A stretch of 32,279 bases of DNA from contig CAINLJ010000258.1 in the NCBI GenBank assembly GCA_903850335.1, positions 1-32,279 of the forward strand, given 5' to 3'. Under the pieces are notes generated by a model. It made no database searches. It worked only from the letters and a program-made list of their open reading frames with translations, and was not told the DNA's origin. The position numbers and the translations under genes are program-made. Shown piece after piece: positions 1 to 7,810 of the stretch (position 1 is its first letter; each line of letters starts with the position of its first letter). Origin of the DNA: an uncultured Bacteroidia bacterium (GTDB lineage Bacteria; Bacteroidota; Bacteroidia; Bacteroidales; Prolixibacteraceae).

Positions 1-51
1 CATATTTAAAGGTATTACGGTACGCTGTACCTAATTTGAATATTTTTTTTA

Positions 52-94
52 AAGCATTTTCTACAAATATAAACGGTGCTCTGCACCTTTAAGC
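52..94. repeat. Short stem-loop repeat, CTACAAATAT type, copy 1
   Basis: The block GCATTTTCTACAAATAT is followed by the hairpin GGTGC-tct-GCACC and then TTTAAGC. A second copy lies at 27364-27404: it begins GCATTTTCTACCCATAT and carries a different hairpin, TGTTCC-ttgc-GGAACA. The flanks are conserved while the stem sequence changes with pairing kept, so this looks like a dispersed intergenic repeat rather than a chance hairpin. Confidence 0.55.
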
Positions 95-342
95 ATTTAT
101 TAACAGGTTTTATCCAATAGAATAAGACATTGTCATATAAATAGTACCTATCAAATCGTTTAAAGAAAATTAATGTCCACAACTTATTTATCTGATCCAA
201 AATAGCTTCATTTCGACTCCGCTCAATGACCTTCATAATCCTTACTCTGACACGCTCAATAACTTTCATATCTTGATTTGCTTTCTATGGAATCGCCCCC
301 AATAGATGTCATTTCGTCATCAGTCCAAAGTCGGAAAAAGTG

Positions 343-462
343 TTTTATTTTGATCGGGTATAAAGAACTCTGAAGTTCAATCTGAATAACCCCCGGTGAA
401 GAGAAACGGAACCAGGGGTAAGGATGCGGTTTCGATATCAACCCCGGCAGCGGGCTGAACCA
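343..462 (-). repeat. Three-hairpin interspersed repeat, copy 1
   Basis: Read on the minus strand, this block aligns with 27840-27970 on the plus strand. I counted about 75 identical positions in an 88-base core that needs no gaps. It holds three consecutive hairpins: a CCCCGG/GCGGG stem at 441-455, a long stem pairing 387-398 with 411-420, and GAACT-ctga-AGTTC at 365-378. The stems are the best conserved parts. It is probably a family of dispersed intergenic structural repeats. Confidence 0.7.
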
Positions 463-523
463 TGCTTTGGTGACTTCGAAATAAAACCCAACTCGTTGAT
501 GTTAATATAACACCATTACAATT

Positions 524-1357
524 TTATTTGACGCCAAGCCATTCCAACGCATCCAGGATTAGTCTGTTCTGAACAGGATTATCAAAAGTACAGGAAAGCT
601 CACTGTTCGTCCTACTTTCATAATCGATATCATTGTGCCCCATGTTAACATATAACATACGGTATCTCCTGTTTGTCCAAACAACAGGGTAATCACCATT
701 GTGCCATATTTCCCACAACTTAGGCCCTGTACCCAAAGGAAAAGATGACGGATCAACAGACAAGAGAACGCTGATATCCGGATTTTTACGCAAATCTTTT
801 TGCCAGCTGTACCATTCATTAGGCGAAGATTTGAAAGTAGCCGGTAAGTGAAGTGTCGCAGGATGCCCGGGCTGTTCGTTCCGGAGAATAGCGGAAGTAG
901 GTCTCCAGGTGTTTCCTTTATATTCTCCGCATCCAAGAAAATCATTGTGGTACCAGTCCCAGTTTTGTGGGAATGCGGATGGGGTAAGGGCAAAGGCGGC
1001 AAAATGAAATCCTATCCATGCACCTCCCCGATCCATATATTCCTCGAAAGCTCTTCGTTGCGGAGCCTTATCGGGCCTCGTGTCCAAAAAAATAACGATA
1101 TCATATTTAGCCAGAAAATCTAAATTAAGATTATCCCATTCGGACGTTGATTCGTATAAAAATCCAATTTCCCTCGATGCATCTTCAAACCAATCGTTAG
1201 CTTCCTTAACAAAACTTATATGAGCAAGATCATTACGTGCAGTATAAAATGCAATCACTCTAAATCTTGGATTGCTTTGAACAGCAAAAAGTGATAAACC
1301 AAACATTACAAATAAGGAAAGAAAAACAATCTTTAAAAGGTGCAACCGACCTATCAT
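524..1357 (-). CDS. Secreted ThuA-like domain protein
   Basis: The product is 277 residues. It begins with an N-terminal hydrophobic signal segment (about residues 8-27), so it is probably exported to the periplasm. The rest resembles the ThuA-like family (trehalose-utilisation, glutamine-amidotransferase-like fold): a strand ending YDIVIFLD, a GGAWIGFH stretch where class I amidotransferases carry the nucleophile turn, and a C-terminal segment with VVWTNRRYRMLYVNMGHND and LDALEWL, typical of secreted ThuA proteins of Bacteroidota. No cysteine nucleophile is present at the turn, as is usual for ThuA proteins. The creatininase-family gene lies 68 bases upstream on the same strand, so the two may be co-transcribed. 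A role in sugar or glycoside metabolism is known for some relatives, but the substrate here is unknown. Confidence 0.82.
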   Translation of the reverse strand: MIGRLHLLKIVFLSLFVMFGLSLFAVQSNPRFRVIAFYTARNDLAHISFVKEANDWFEDASREIGFLYESTSEWDNLNLDFLAKYDIVIFLDTRPDKAPQRRAFEEYMDRGGAWIGFHFAAFALTPSAFPQNWDWYHNDFLGCGEYKGNTWRPTSAILRNEQPGHPATLHLPATFKSSPNEWYSWQKDLRKNPDISVLLSVDPSSFPLGTGPKLWEIWHNGDYPVVWTNRRYRMLYVNMGHNDIDYESRTNSELSCTFDNPVQNRLILDALEWLGVK

Positions 1358-1425
1358 AATGCTTGATTTTGAATTTACTTATTTCAGGAGCAATCTAAAA
1401 ACTTGGCTCTATAATATGAAACTTA

Positions 1426-2196
1426 TCACTTCCTGTCTTTGTAAAGCTCAGCAATATCCAACTTTGCCAGCTCATTTAAAAAGTTTCCAATCTTCAAAGT
1501 CACAATTTTAAAGAATTTCTCCCCCTTTTCGGAAGTGGCCAGAACGGGATTACCGATTCCTGTATCTTTTGTAACCCGGGTCCATTGACGTTCGGCCCAT
1601 GCCCATCCTTCATTTAGCGCATCAATACTGAAAATCCTTGCCTTCCCCTCCCCTGCTTCTTCGAGTGGAAGGACAAATTCTGGCGTCAGATAAAGCATAA
1701 AACTCGTTTCGACTTCCCCGGCATGTTCACCCATATCCACAAAATAATCAGAAGCTCCGGGAATTTTGAACCAATTACACTGACAAATAAACATTTCAGG
1801 AAAAAGCAAATTCAATTCCCTTATGATTTGCTTGAAATCATTTCCCCCATGAGCATTCAGAATAACAAGCTTATGAATTCCCTGACGATTAAGAACAGTT
1901 ATCAGATCTCTTAAAATCATCATTTGGGTACCGGGATTCAGATTCATGTCCAATAAAACATCAGGCTGTCCGGTGTTTACTCCAAAAGGTATGGCTGGCA
2001 GAACAATAACTTTGCTGCCCAAACTGGTTGCAATCCTTGCTGATTCGGCCGCGATATCGTCTGCAATAATTATATCTGTTCCGTAAGGAAGATGGTAGTT
2101 ATGAGCCTCAGTGGCTCCCCAAGGCAACACAGCCAATTGAAAATCAATGTCCTTTGTAGCCTTCCAGTTGGTTTCTTTGAGTATATATTTCCGCAT
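1426..2196 (-). CDS. Creatininase-family metallohydrolase
   Basis: The 256-residue product matches the creatininase / FAPy-deformylase family (PF02633), whose members are binuclear-metal amidohydrolases. The signature near the N terminus is LPWGATEAHNYHLPYGTD (residues 24-41), giving candidate metal ligands E30, H32, H35 and D41. Most relatives have a glycine where this protein has N33. The second motif NAHGGND (114-120, H116) and a third, GEHAGEVETS (156-165), complete the usual active site. There is no signal peptide, so it should be cytoplasmic. Family members hydrolyse creatinine, formamide-type intermediates or mycofactocin precursors; the sequence does not identify the substrate. It is divergent from the PhzF-type gene at 2321 and upstream of the ThuA-like gene. 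Confidence 0.85.
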   Translation of the reverse strand: MRKYILKETNWKATKDIDFQLAVLPWGATEAHNYHLPYGTDIIIADDIAAESARIATSLGSKVIVLPAIPFGVNTGQPDVLLDMNLNPGTQMMILRDLITVLNRQGIHKLVILNAHGGNDFKQIIRELNLLFPEMFICQCNWFKIPGASDYFVDMGEHAGEVETSFMLYLTPEFVLPLEEAGEGKARIFSIDALNEGWAWAERQWTRVTKDTGIGNPVLATSEKGEKFFKIVTLKIGNFLNELAKLDIAELYKDRK

Positions 2197-2251
2197 ATTT
2201 TGATAAAATTAAAGTCATAAAATTAGTAAAACCAACCTAAGAATTATCGGA

Positions 2252-2282
2252 TTTGAAAATTTGATCCTAATTATTACCTTTG
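2252..2282 (+). promoter_or_regulatory. Bacteroidota-type promoter of the PhzF-family gene
   Basis: TTTG at 2252-2255 is separated by 19 bases from TACCTTTG at 2275-2282, matching the Bacteroidota consensus TTTG-N19-TAnnTTTG. Transcription would start a few bases after 2282. That places the start codon at 2321 and excludes the upstream in-frame TTG at 2261. Confidence 0.65.
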
Positions 2283-2320
2283 AAAATAAGTTTAGAAATT
2301 GTATCCAGAAAGTTTTTTTT

Positions 2321-3123
2321 ATGATTCTTCCAATTTATCAGGTTGATGCCTTTACGGACCGTCTTTTTGGGGGTAATCCTGCGGCAGTATGTACAATTGA
2401 TTTCTGGCCTCCGGATGACATACTTCAGAAGATTGCGGGTGAAAATAACCTTTCAGAAACCACTTTTATCAAAAAAAAGGTAAACATTACGAAATCAGGT
2501 GGTTTACCCCTCTTGCCGAAGTTAAGCTTTGCGGACATGCGACACTGGCTGCAGCTCATGTACTGTTTAACCATCTGAATATCAGAGGAGATCTGTTAAT
2601 TTTTGAGTCACTCCACAGTGGCATTCTTGAAGTTTCACAGAAAAACGAGTGGCTTACACTAAATTTCCCGGCTGATCAGATCGAACCCGGACTACCTCCT
2701 GAAAATCTGATCGTGGCAATAGGGAAAAGACCAAACGAGATTTGGAGAGGGAAAACAGATTATTTGCTTTATTATGCTTCCCAGGAGGATATTGAAGAGA
2801 TTAATCCTGATTTCGGAATGCTCAAAAAAGTAGATGCACGCGGGATTATTATTACTGCACCTGGTTATGAATGTGATTTTGTCTCCAGGTTTTTTGCTCC
2901 GGCTGTCGGAATTAATGAAGATCCGGTTACAGGATCTGCCCATACCCTACTGGTCCCTTTTTGGGCCCACCGAATGAATAAACTTGATTTTGAAGCCATT
3001 CAGCTCTCAACAAGAGGTGGATACCTCCAGTGCCGGTTAGCTGGAGACCGTGTAATGATTTCAGGGCAAGCCGTTACTTATCTCACGGGTACAATCCAAA
3101 TTGCAAATTCATTGAATCTGTAA
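2321..3123 (+). pseudogene. PhzF-family isomerase gene with a frameshift
   Basis: This gene resembles the PhzF family of epimerases/isomerases (phenazine biosynthesis-like). Reading from ATG 2321 gives ILPIYQVDAFTDRLFGGNPAA and NNLSETTFIKKK, which includes the family's catalytic glutamate in the NLSET motif. After the A8 run at 2471-2478 the frame is lost and the frame-0 reading stops at 2578. A one-base shift continues as KHYEIRWFTPLAEVKLCGHATLAAAHVLF, then through GINEDPVTGSAH to the stop at 3123. Joined, the product would be about 267 residues, normal for the family. Nine A residues would restore the frame. This could be a true pseudogene, a homopolymer sequencing error, or a site of slippage. 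The rest of the second half has no stop and keeps its motifs, so the lesion is recent or not real. Confidence 0.85.
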
Positions 3124-3230
3124 GCCCGGAATTTGAAACAATAAATCGAGGATTTAAGCAGTACAACCTTATAGTCCGGCAATCGGCTTATTAAAACGCG
3201 AAGTCAGGTTTTTCTTTCTGCTTCTTCTAC

Positions 3231-3758
3231 TTATTCAAGCAGGACAGGCCACAATCTTCCGGATAGCATGGCACTTTCCCAGATCTTAAATGGCTTCCCT
3301 GAAAGTGATAATCCATATTCTTCAACAGCCTGGGCATAACTTACCCCTTTACGGAAGACCCAGTACAAATGACTTTCAAACAACTGATTGGTTGTGATCT
3401 TACGGTTCATTACGATCGCCAAGTCAAACAAGTCCTTGCGGAGAATAGTCTCTGTGACAGGAAGGTTTTTATCCTTGTGCAACAAAGGTTCGTGAGCCTG
3501 TAATTTATGAAGTACACGATAAAAAAGACGAAAATTCTCAAATTGTATTTTATACGTATGTAATTTACCTGTTATCTTACGGGTAAAGTTAAAAAGCAGA
3601 TAATCAGGCTTTATCATAAATTGCCCTGATTTTAGGTCGAGTGCCTCGTCAACTGATAATCCATAGTTATAAAGCAAAAACAGAATAATACGTTGACGAT
3701 CAGATTCACATCTGTTCATAAATGTCCGGATCTCCTCCGGAGAAAAATAATCTTCCAT
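3231..3758 (-). CDS. Tyrosine-recombinase-like protein lacking catalytic residues
   Basis: I do not recognise a named family for this 175-residue protein. Its layout follows the catalytic domain of tyrosine recombinases. FSPEEIRTFMNRC and RQRIILFLLYNYGLSVDEALDLK (residues 5-43) mirror the segment that normally reads LLYxTGLRxSELLxL, but the catalytic arginine is a serine. Later, RKITTNQLFESHLYWVFRKGVSYAQAVEEYGLS mirrors the HxLRH...G...LGH segment; neither the HxxR pair nor the GH is present, and I see no obvious tyrosine nucleophile. There is no signal peptide or membrane segment. The frame is long and uninterrupted, which suggests a maintained protein. It may be a domesticated DNA-binding derivative. 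A -7-like TATATTTG lies on the minus strand at 3914-3907. The neighbours, a PhzF-type gene and nfo, are not mobile-element genes. Confidence 0.55.
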   Translation of the reverse strand: MEDYFSPEEIRTFMNRCESDRQRIILFLLYNYGLSVDEALDLKSGQFMIKPDYLLFNFTRKITGKLHTYKIQFENFRLFYRVLHKLQAHEPLLHKDKNLPVTETILRKDLFDLAIVMNRKITTNQLFESHLYWVFRKGVSYAQAVEEYGLSLSGKPFKIWESAMLSGRLWPVLLE

Positions 3759-3906
3759 ACCAAATTCGCTATAATTTTGCCTCGGATAAGAATTTGAGAA
3801 TAGACAAAAGACTAATTCGACTTTGATCCGTTATAACTACTGATATAGCATCTTGTTAATGACAATAAAGTCCGGAGGTTGAACTTCTCTCTTTCTATTT
3901 ACTTTA

Positions 3907-3914
3907 CAAATATA
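3907..3914 (-). promoter_or_regulatory. Candidate -7 box upstream of the recombinase-like gene
   Basis: On the minus strand this reads TATATTTG, matching TAnnTTTG. It lies about 150 bases upstream of the ATG at 3758 and just downstream of the stop of nfo. I found no good TTG element at the expected spacing, so it is only a candidate. Confidence 0.3.
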
Positions 3915-3952
3915 ACATTTTCAATGATAAATAAAAATAATTTTATCTAAAA

Positions 3953-4795
3953 CTATCTGATAAAGGAGTATAATAATCTAATCTCTTCTGCCCATAAATT
4001 TTCGTCAGGAGTTTCAAGAATTATAGGCATGTCATCAAAGTGAGGATCGTTCATTAATAAATCAAAAAGTTCCAGACCTATAAACCCCTGTCCAATACTA
4101 TGGTGCCTGTCAACCCGTGTGGCAAGTTCCTTTTTTGAATCATTTAAATGTATAGCTTTGAGGTAGTTCCAGCCAATAACTTCTCCAAATTTTCTGAAGG
4201 TCTCTTCAAAAACTTCTTTTGTTCGCAGATCATATCCTGAGGTAAAGGTATGACAGGTATCAATACAAACCCCAACTCTGGATTTATCTTCAACCTGATC
4301 AATAATCTCAGCTATCTGATCAAAGGCATATCCCATGTTGGTACCCTGACCAGCAGTATTCTCAATAACGGCTGTAACTCCTTGAGTCACAGCAAGGGCA
4401 ATGTTTATTGATTCAGCAATGCGTGACAAACATTCTGAAGGAGAGATTTTATTCAAATGACTTCCCGGATGAAAATTTAGCATTTTCAATCCAAGCTGCT
4501 CACAACGGGTCATTTCATCATTGAAAGCTTCCCGCGACTTAGAAAGTCCTTCCTCCTCCGGATGCCCCAGATTAATTAAATAGCTGTCATGCGGTAGTAT
4601 CATTTCAGCCAGAAAACCATTTTCAGAACAATTTTTCCTGAAAGCGGCTATACTCTTAGCGGTTAGCGGAGGTGCATTCCACTGCTTCTGATTCTTTGTA
4701 AACAGAGCAAAAGCTTTCGCACCAATCTCTTTTGCATTAAGGGGGGCATTTTCAACTCCACCGCCCGCACTAACATGTGCTCCTATATATTTCAT
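3953..4795 (-). CDS. nfo: Endonuclease IV (AP endonuclease)
   Basis: This is endonuclease IV, a zinc-dependent apurinic/apyrimidinic endonuclease of base excision repair that cleaves 5' of abasic sites. The 280-residue length is typical. All nine metal ligands are visible and fall at the same residue numbers as in the E. coli enzyme: H69, H109, E145, D179, H182, H216, D229, H231 and E261. The start motif [13 protein letters not shown] is canonical. The protein is cytoplasmic. It is transcribed divergently from the outer membrane protein gene at 4928, with 132 bases between them. Confidence 0.97.
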   Translation of the reverse strand: MKYIGAHVSAGGGVENAPLNAKEIGAKAFALFTKNQKQWNAPPLTAKSIAAFRKNCSENGFLAEMILPHDSYLINLGHPEEEGLSKSREAFNDEMTRCEQLGLKMLNFHPGSHLNKISPSECLSRIAESINIALAVTQGVTAVIENTAGQGTNMGYAFDQIAEIIDQVEDKSRVGVCIDTCHTFTSGYDLRTKEVFEETFRKFGEVIGWNYLKAIHLNDSKKELATRVDRHHSIGQGFIGLELFDLLMNDPHFDDMPIILETPDENLWAEEIRLLYSFIR

Positions 4796-4927
4796 TTTCA
4801 GATCTTAAAAATTTAATGATAAATCATTTCAAAAAGTATTGAACGCCAATTATTCCTTTAAAAGACGCTAAAATATGAATAAAAGAATTATATTAGCCAT
4901 ATAATTATCACAAAAACCCTAACCTGA

Positions 4928-6283
4928 ATGAAAAAGGTAATTCTGCTTCTGCTATGGCTGGTTTCCTCAGGTGCAAACCAAGTGGTATCAGGCCAGGTAC
5001 ACAAGGAAAAATCAGATTCAGTTAAAATTAAAAAAGGATGGAACTTCGGCGCCATACCAGCGATCACATTCGATACGGATCAGGGATTTCAATATGGTGC
5101 AGCCGTAAATTTCTATAATTTCGGCGACGGCAGTTCATTCCCGAAATACAAACATTCTCTATACTTCGAAGTGTCACATTTCACAAAAGGAAGCGGAATT
5201 TACAGGTTTTATTACGATTCTGAGGCATTGCTGCCTGGCATACAAGTCACAACAGATCTTAGCTATTTACCCGATCAGGCTTACGATTTTTATGGATTTA
5301 ACGGATATGAATCGGTTTTTAATAAAGGTTGGGAAACGCAGGGTGATCCTGGCTATAAAACACGCATGTTCTATAAATACCAGCAAAAGCTCTTCAGGTT
5401 CAAAACCGATTTACAAGGAAAATTTCATGATTCAAAATTTGGCTGGATTGCAGGTATTAATCTCCTAAACTATGATGCCTCGTCAGTAGATGTAAACCGG
5501 CTTAACAAAGGATTGAGCGAAGGTGATAAACTGCCGCCTGTAACCGAGAAGCCAGGGCTTTACGAAAAATATATCCAGTGGGGATTAATTAGCAAAAAGG
5601 AAGCCAATGGAGGGTTTGTTCCTGAATTTAAGGGAGGTATAGTGTTTGACACCCGCGATAACAAACCAAATCCAATGAAAGGAATGTGGACTGAAGCGGT
5701 TGTCGCTTTTGCTCCGTCTCTCCTAGGAGCCCAAAGCAGTTTCTCCAAACTTTCTGTAACCCACAGACAATACTTTACACTCATAAAGGATGATCTTGCA
5801 TTTGCATATCGTATAAACTGGCAACAGACCTTGAGTGGTCACGTGCCGTTTTATTATGAACCTCAGATTATCTCATCTGTAATGACCGGCTCTTCATCCA
5901 CAGGTCTTGGCGGAGCTAAAAATTTACGTGGAGTTCGCCGGAACAGGGTTGTAGGGGATGGATATATACTTGGGAATATAGAACTCAGATATAAGTTCGT
6001 CCGGTTTAAATTTATAAAGCAGAACTTCTACATGGCGGTTAACACCTTTATGGACTTTGGACAAGTAACAAAGAAGATTGATACTTCGGGTCTCAACTTC
6101 CCATCAAACGAGGTAGCTTCAGATTATTTCAACAAAGGTGCCGAAAGCCTTCATAGCAGTTATGGAGCAGGTCTACGAATAGTAATGAACTACAATTTTG
6201 TGGTTGCAATGGACTATGGAGTTGCCATAAACAAACAAGATGGAAATTCTGGCATATATATCGGATTGAATTACCTGTTTTAA
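4928..6283 (+). CDS. Omp85-type (BamA/TamA-like) outer membrane beta-barrel protein
   Basis: The 451-residue product starts with a signal peptide (about residues 1-22, ending VVSGQ), so it is exported. The body consists of alternating hydrophobic and aromatic beta-strand segments and ends in phenylalanine, as expected for an outer membrane barrel. FDTRDNKPNPMKGMW matches the bacterial surface antigen (D15/Omp85) signature, and GGAKNLRGVRRNRVVGDGY corresponds to the conserved RG motif of the L6 loop. Unlike BamA or TamA there is no room for POTRA domains before the barrel. It therefore belongs to the barrel-only members common in Bacteroidota. Its substrate or partner is unknown; a role in insertion or secretion at the outer membrane is only inferred. 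Confidence 0.82.
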   Translation: MKKVILLLLWLVSSGANQVVSGQVHKEKSDSVKIKKGWNFGAIPAITFDTDQGFQYGAAVNFYNFGDGSSFPKYKHSLYFEVSHFTKGSGIYRFYYDSEALLPGIQVTTDLSYLPDQAYDFYGFNGYESVFNKGWETQGDPGYKTRMFYKYQQKLFRFKTDLQGKFHDSKFGWIAGINLLNYDASSVDVNRLNKGLSEGDKLPPVTEKPGLYEKYIQWGLISKKEANGGFVPEFKGGIVFDTRDNKPNPMKGMWTEAVVAFAPSLLGAQSSFSKLSVTHRQYFTLIKDDLAFAYRINWQQTLSGHVPFYYEPQIISSVMTGSSSTGLGGAKNLRGVRRNRVVGDGYILGNIELRYKFVRFKFIKQNFYMAVNTFMDFGQVTKKIDTSGLNFPSNEVASDYFNKGAESLHSSYGAGLRIVMNYNFVVAMDYGVAINKQDGNSGIYIGLNYLF

Positions 6284-6430
6284 ACCAATGTTTTTAGAAA
6301 CAGGATCTGTGTATATATTGAATATTTGCATACATAAACATATGACGGATGAAATCTTTTGGAAGAACCAGATTGCGTTATATGGAATGCTTTGGACTTA
6401 TTTTCTTGCGTGATTTGGAATTTTTCAGAT

Positions 6431-6475
6431 GCAGGATCTTGCCTGCCGTGGAAAGCTTTAGACGCAAGATCTTGC
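6431..6475. repeat. Paired GATCTTGC-containing palindromes
   Basis: GCAGG-atcttg-CCTGC at 6431-6446 and the perfect 12-base palindrome GCAAGATCTTGC at 6464-6475 share the core GCARGATCTTGC and lie between two convergent genes. They could act as a weak bidirectional terminator or belong to a dispersed repeat family. Confidence 0.45.
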
Positions 6476-6482
6476 TTCTCTG

Positions 6483-7376
6483 CTAATCAAATTCTTGTCT
6501 CACAGCTACACTTCGCTTAAAGGTCTTTTTATTTACAAGGAAGATGCCTGACAAAACGATTAATGCACCAAGTACTTCCATCCCGTTCAGTTTTTCACCT
6601 AATACCGGAATAGCTATCAGGGCTGTGAATACAGACTGGCTGAGAAGGCTAACAGATGCAATTGTCGCAGGCATATAGGCAATTGCATAATTAATGGCTA
6701 ACCAGCCCCCTAACTGTGAAATTAAACCTATTCCGATCAAAGCTGTCCACGTATGCTGCGAAAATCCAGTAAGCCGGGTGTCCGTTGCGAACGTAATAAT
6801 GTACAAAACAACTGTACTCGAAAACATTGAAATCATCGTAAAGGTAACTGTGTCAAGTTTTAGTCGTCCTTTTCGAACGATCAGAAGATAAAAGGCATAA
6901 AATATACTCGCAAGGATTGCCAGAAAATGTCCGGCATTAAGCCTCGAATTATAAATCTGACTTATTCCTACGATCACTGCGACACCAAAAAGCGCGATCA
7001 ATGTACCAAACCAAAAAATGCGACCCGGTTTCTCTTTTAAAAAAACGATCGCACCTATTCCTACCCAAACAGGTGCCAGATTGGCTATTAATGTCGAAAT
7101 TGCGGCCTTTGTCATTAAAATTGATATGTTCCACACGGCAATATCACAGGCAAATATAACGCCGCATAGCAAGGCAATCCAAACTGATTTCGTATCTGGA
7201 ATACGTGGCCTGCGAAAAATCCAGATGGGCAGGACACCCGCAAAACCAATAAACATCCTGTAAAAAGCAGAAGTCAATCCCGAAACTTCAGCTAGTTTAA
7301 CAAAGATTGCCGACCATGAAATACATAAAATTCCTAACAACAAAATCACAAAATGAAACCAGGAGCTTCTGGACAT
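6483..7376 (-). CDS. EamA-family (drug/metabolite superfamily) transporter
   Basis: The 297-residue product is almost entirely hydrophobic, with about ten predicted membrane helices. It shows the internal duplication typical of two EamA domains, beginning around residues 10 and 150. The first half contains ILCISWSAIFVKLAEVSGLTS with FYRMFIG, a typical EamA start. The C terminus is basic (NKKTFKRSVAVRQEF), suggesting a cytoplasmic tail. It sits in the inner membrane. Family members export amino acids, nucleosides or other small metabolites; the substrate cannot be read from the sequence. The gene converges with the outer membrane protein gene and diverges from typA. Confidence 0.88.
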   Translation of the reverse strand: MSRSSWFHFVILLLGILCISWSAIFVKLAEVSGLTSAFYRMFIGFAGVLPIWIFRRPRIPDTKSVWIALLCGVIFACDIAVWNISILMTKAAISTLIANLAPVWVGIGAIVFLKEKPGRIFWFGTLIALFGVAVIVGISQIYNSRLNAGHFLAILASIFYAFYLLIVRKGRLKLDTVTFTMISMFSSTVVLYIITFATDTRLTGFSQHTWTALIGIGLISQLGGWLAINYAIAYMPATIASVSLLSQSVFTALIAIPVLGEKLNGMEVLGALIVLSGIFLVNKKTFKRSVAVRQEFD

Positions 7377-7423
7377 ATCAGTTCTATATATTGGATGAAA
7401 GCTAATTATCAGGTTAAGCCCGG

Positions 7424-7431
7424 CAAAGGTA
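7424..7431 (-). promoter_or_regulatory. Candidate -7 box for the EamA transporter gene
   Basis: On the minus strand this reads TACCTTTG, a match to TAnnTTTG, 48 bases before the ATG at 7376. No convincing -33 element was seen. Confidence 0.4.
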
Positions 7432-7785
7432 GCCTTTGAATCAACCTGAATAAGTATTTTTAAAAAAATATTAATGTTAAAATAATATTAAATGTCAAAC
7501 TCCGATTTTGATTGCATTAAAGCGTCAAAAAGAAACTAGTAACCTTGCTCCCCAATCACGTCTAATATAGAATTAGTCTACATAATACCGTGACTGCCAG
7601 CACTATCCGACCGAAGAATTCTGAAAGATTTAAACACTATTTATAGAGCTGATAGTTAAATCTTTAGTAGGCAATTTCAGACAAATTACAGGATTAAATA
7701 ACAATGATTTTACGAAGAGCATAACCGTTAAAGAAAATCGAGGATATGTTCTGGCCGTATAGGTTTTAACCTTCAAATAATTGAC
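7432..7785. other. Intergenic region between eamA-type gene and typA
   Basis: This is a divergent spacer of about 350 bases. I see no open frame with family resemblance, no tRNA-like cloverleaf and no strong hairpin. It presumably holds 5' untranslated and upstream sequence for the two flanking genes. Confidence 0.5.
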
Positions 7786-7793
7786 TACCTTTG
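7786..7793 (+). promoter_or_regulatory. Candidate -7 box of typA
   Basis: TACCTTTG matches TAnnTTTG and ends 17 bases before the ATG at 7811. The corresponding upstream position (7764-7767) is only T-rich, so the -33 element is weak. Confidence 0.5.
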
Positions 7794-7810
7794 CGGCTCA
7801 AAATAAATAG

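Larger units (their letters stand above)
1..523. other. Non-coding left end with stem-loop repeats
   Basis: I see no convincing gene here. Short open frames exist on the minus strand but have no family resemblance and run through repeat sequence. The stretch contains two small hairpins (GGTAC-gct-GTACC at 19-31 and GGTGC-tct-GCACC at 75-87) and a longer hairpin array at about 343-462, described separately. It lies downstream of the ThuA-like gene that ends at 524. Confidence 0.6.

Noticed and set aside
15-441. Two short minus-strand open frames at the left end
   Set aside because: They have no signal peptide, motif or promoter, and the second lies in the three-hairpin repeat.
2261-2320. Upstream TTG start for the PhzF-family gene
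   Set aside because: It lies before the predicted -7 box, so it would not be on the transcript; ATG 2321 gives the canonical N terminus.
3231-3758. Active integrase marking a mobile island
   Set aside because: Catalytic residues are missing, and there is no nearby tRNA, attachment repeat or mobile-element gene.
7377-7810. tRNA or small RNA in the spacer before typA
   Set aside because: I found no cloverleaf-like pairing, terminator or conserved small RNA motif by eye.
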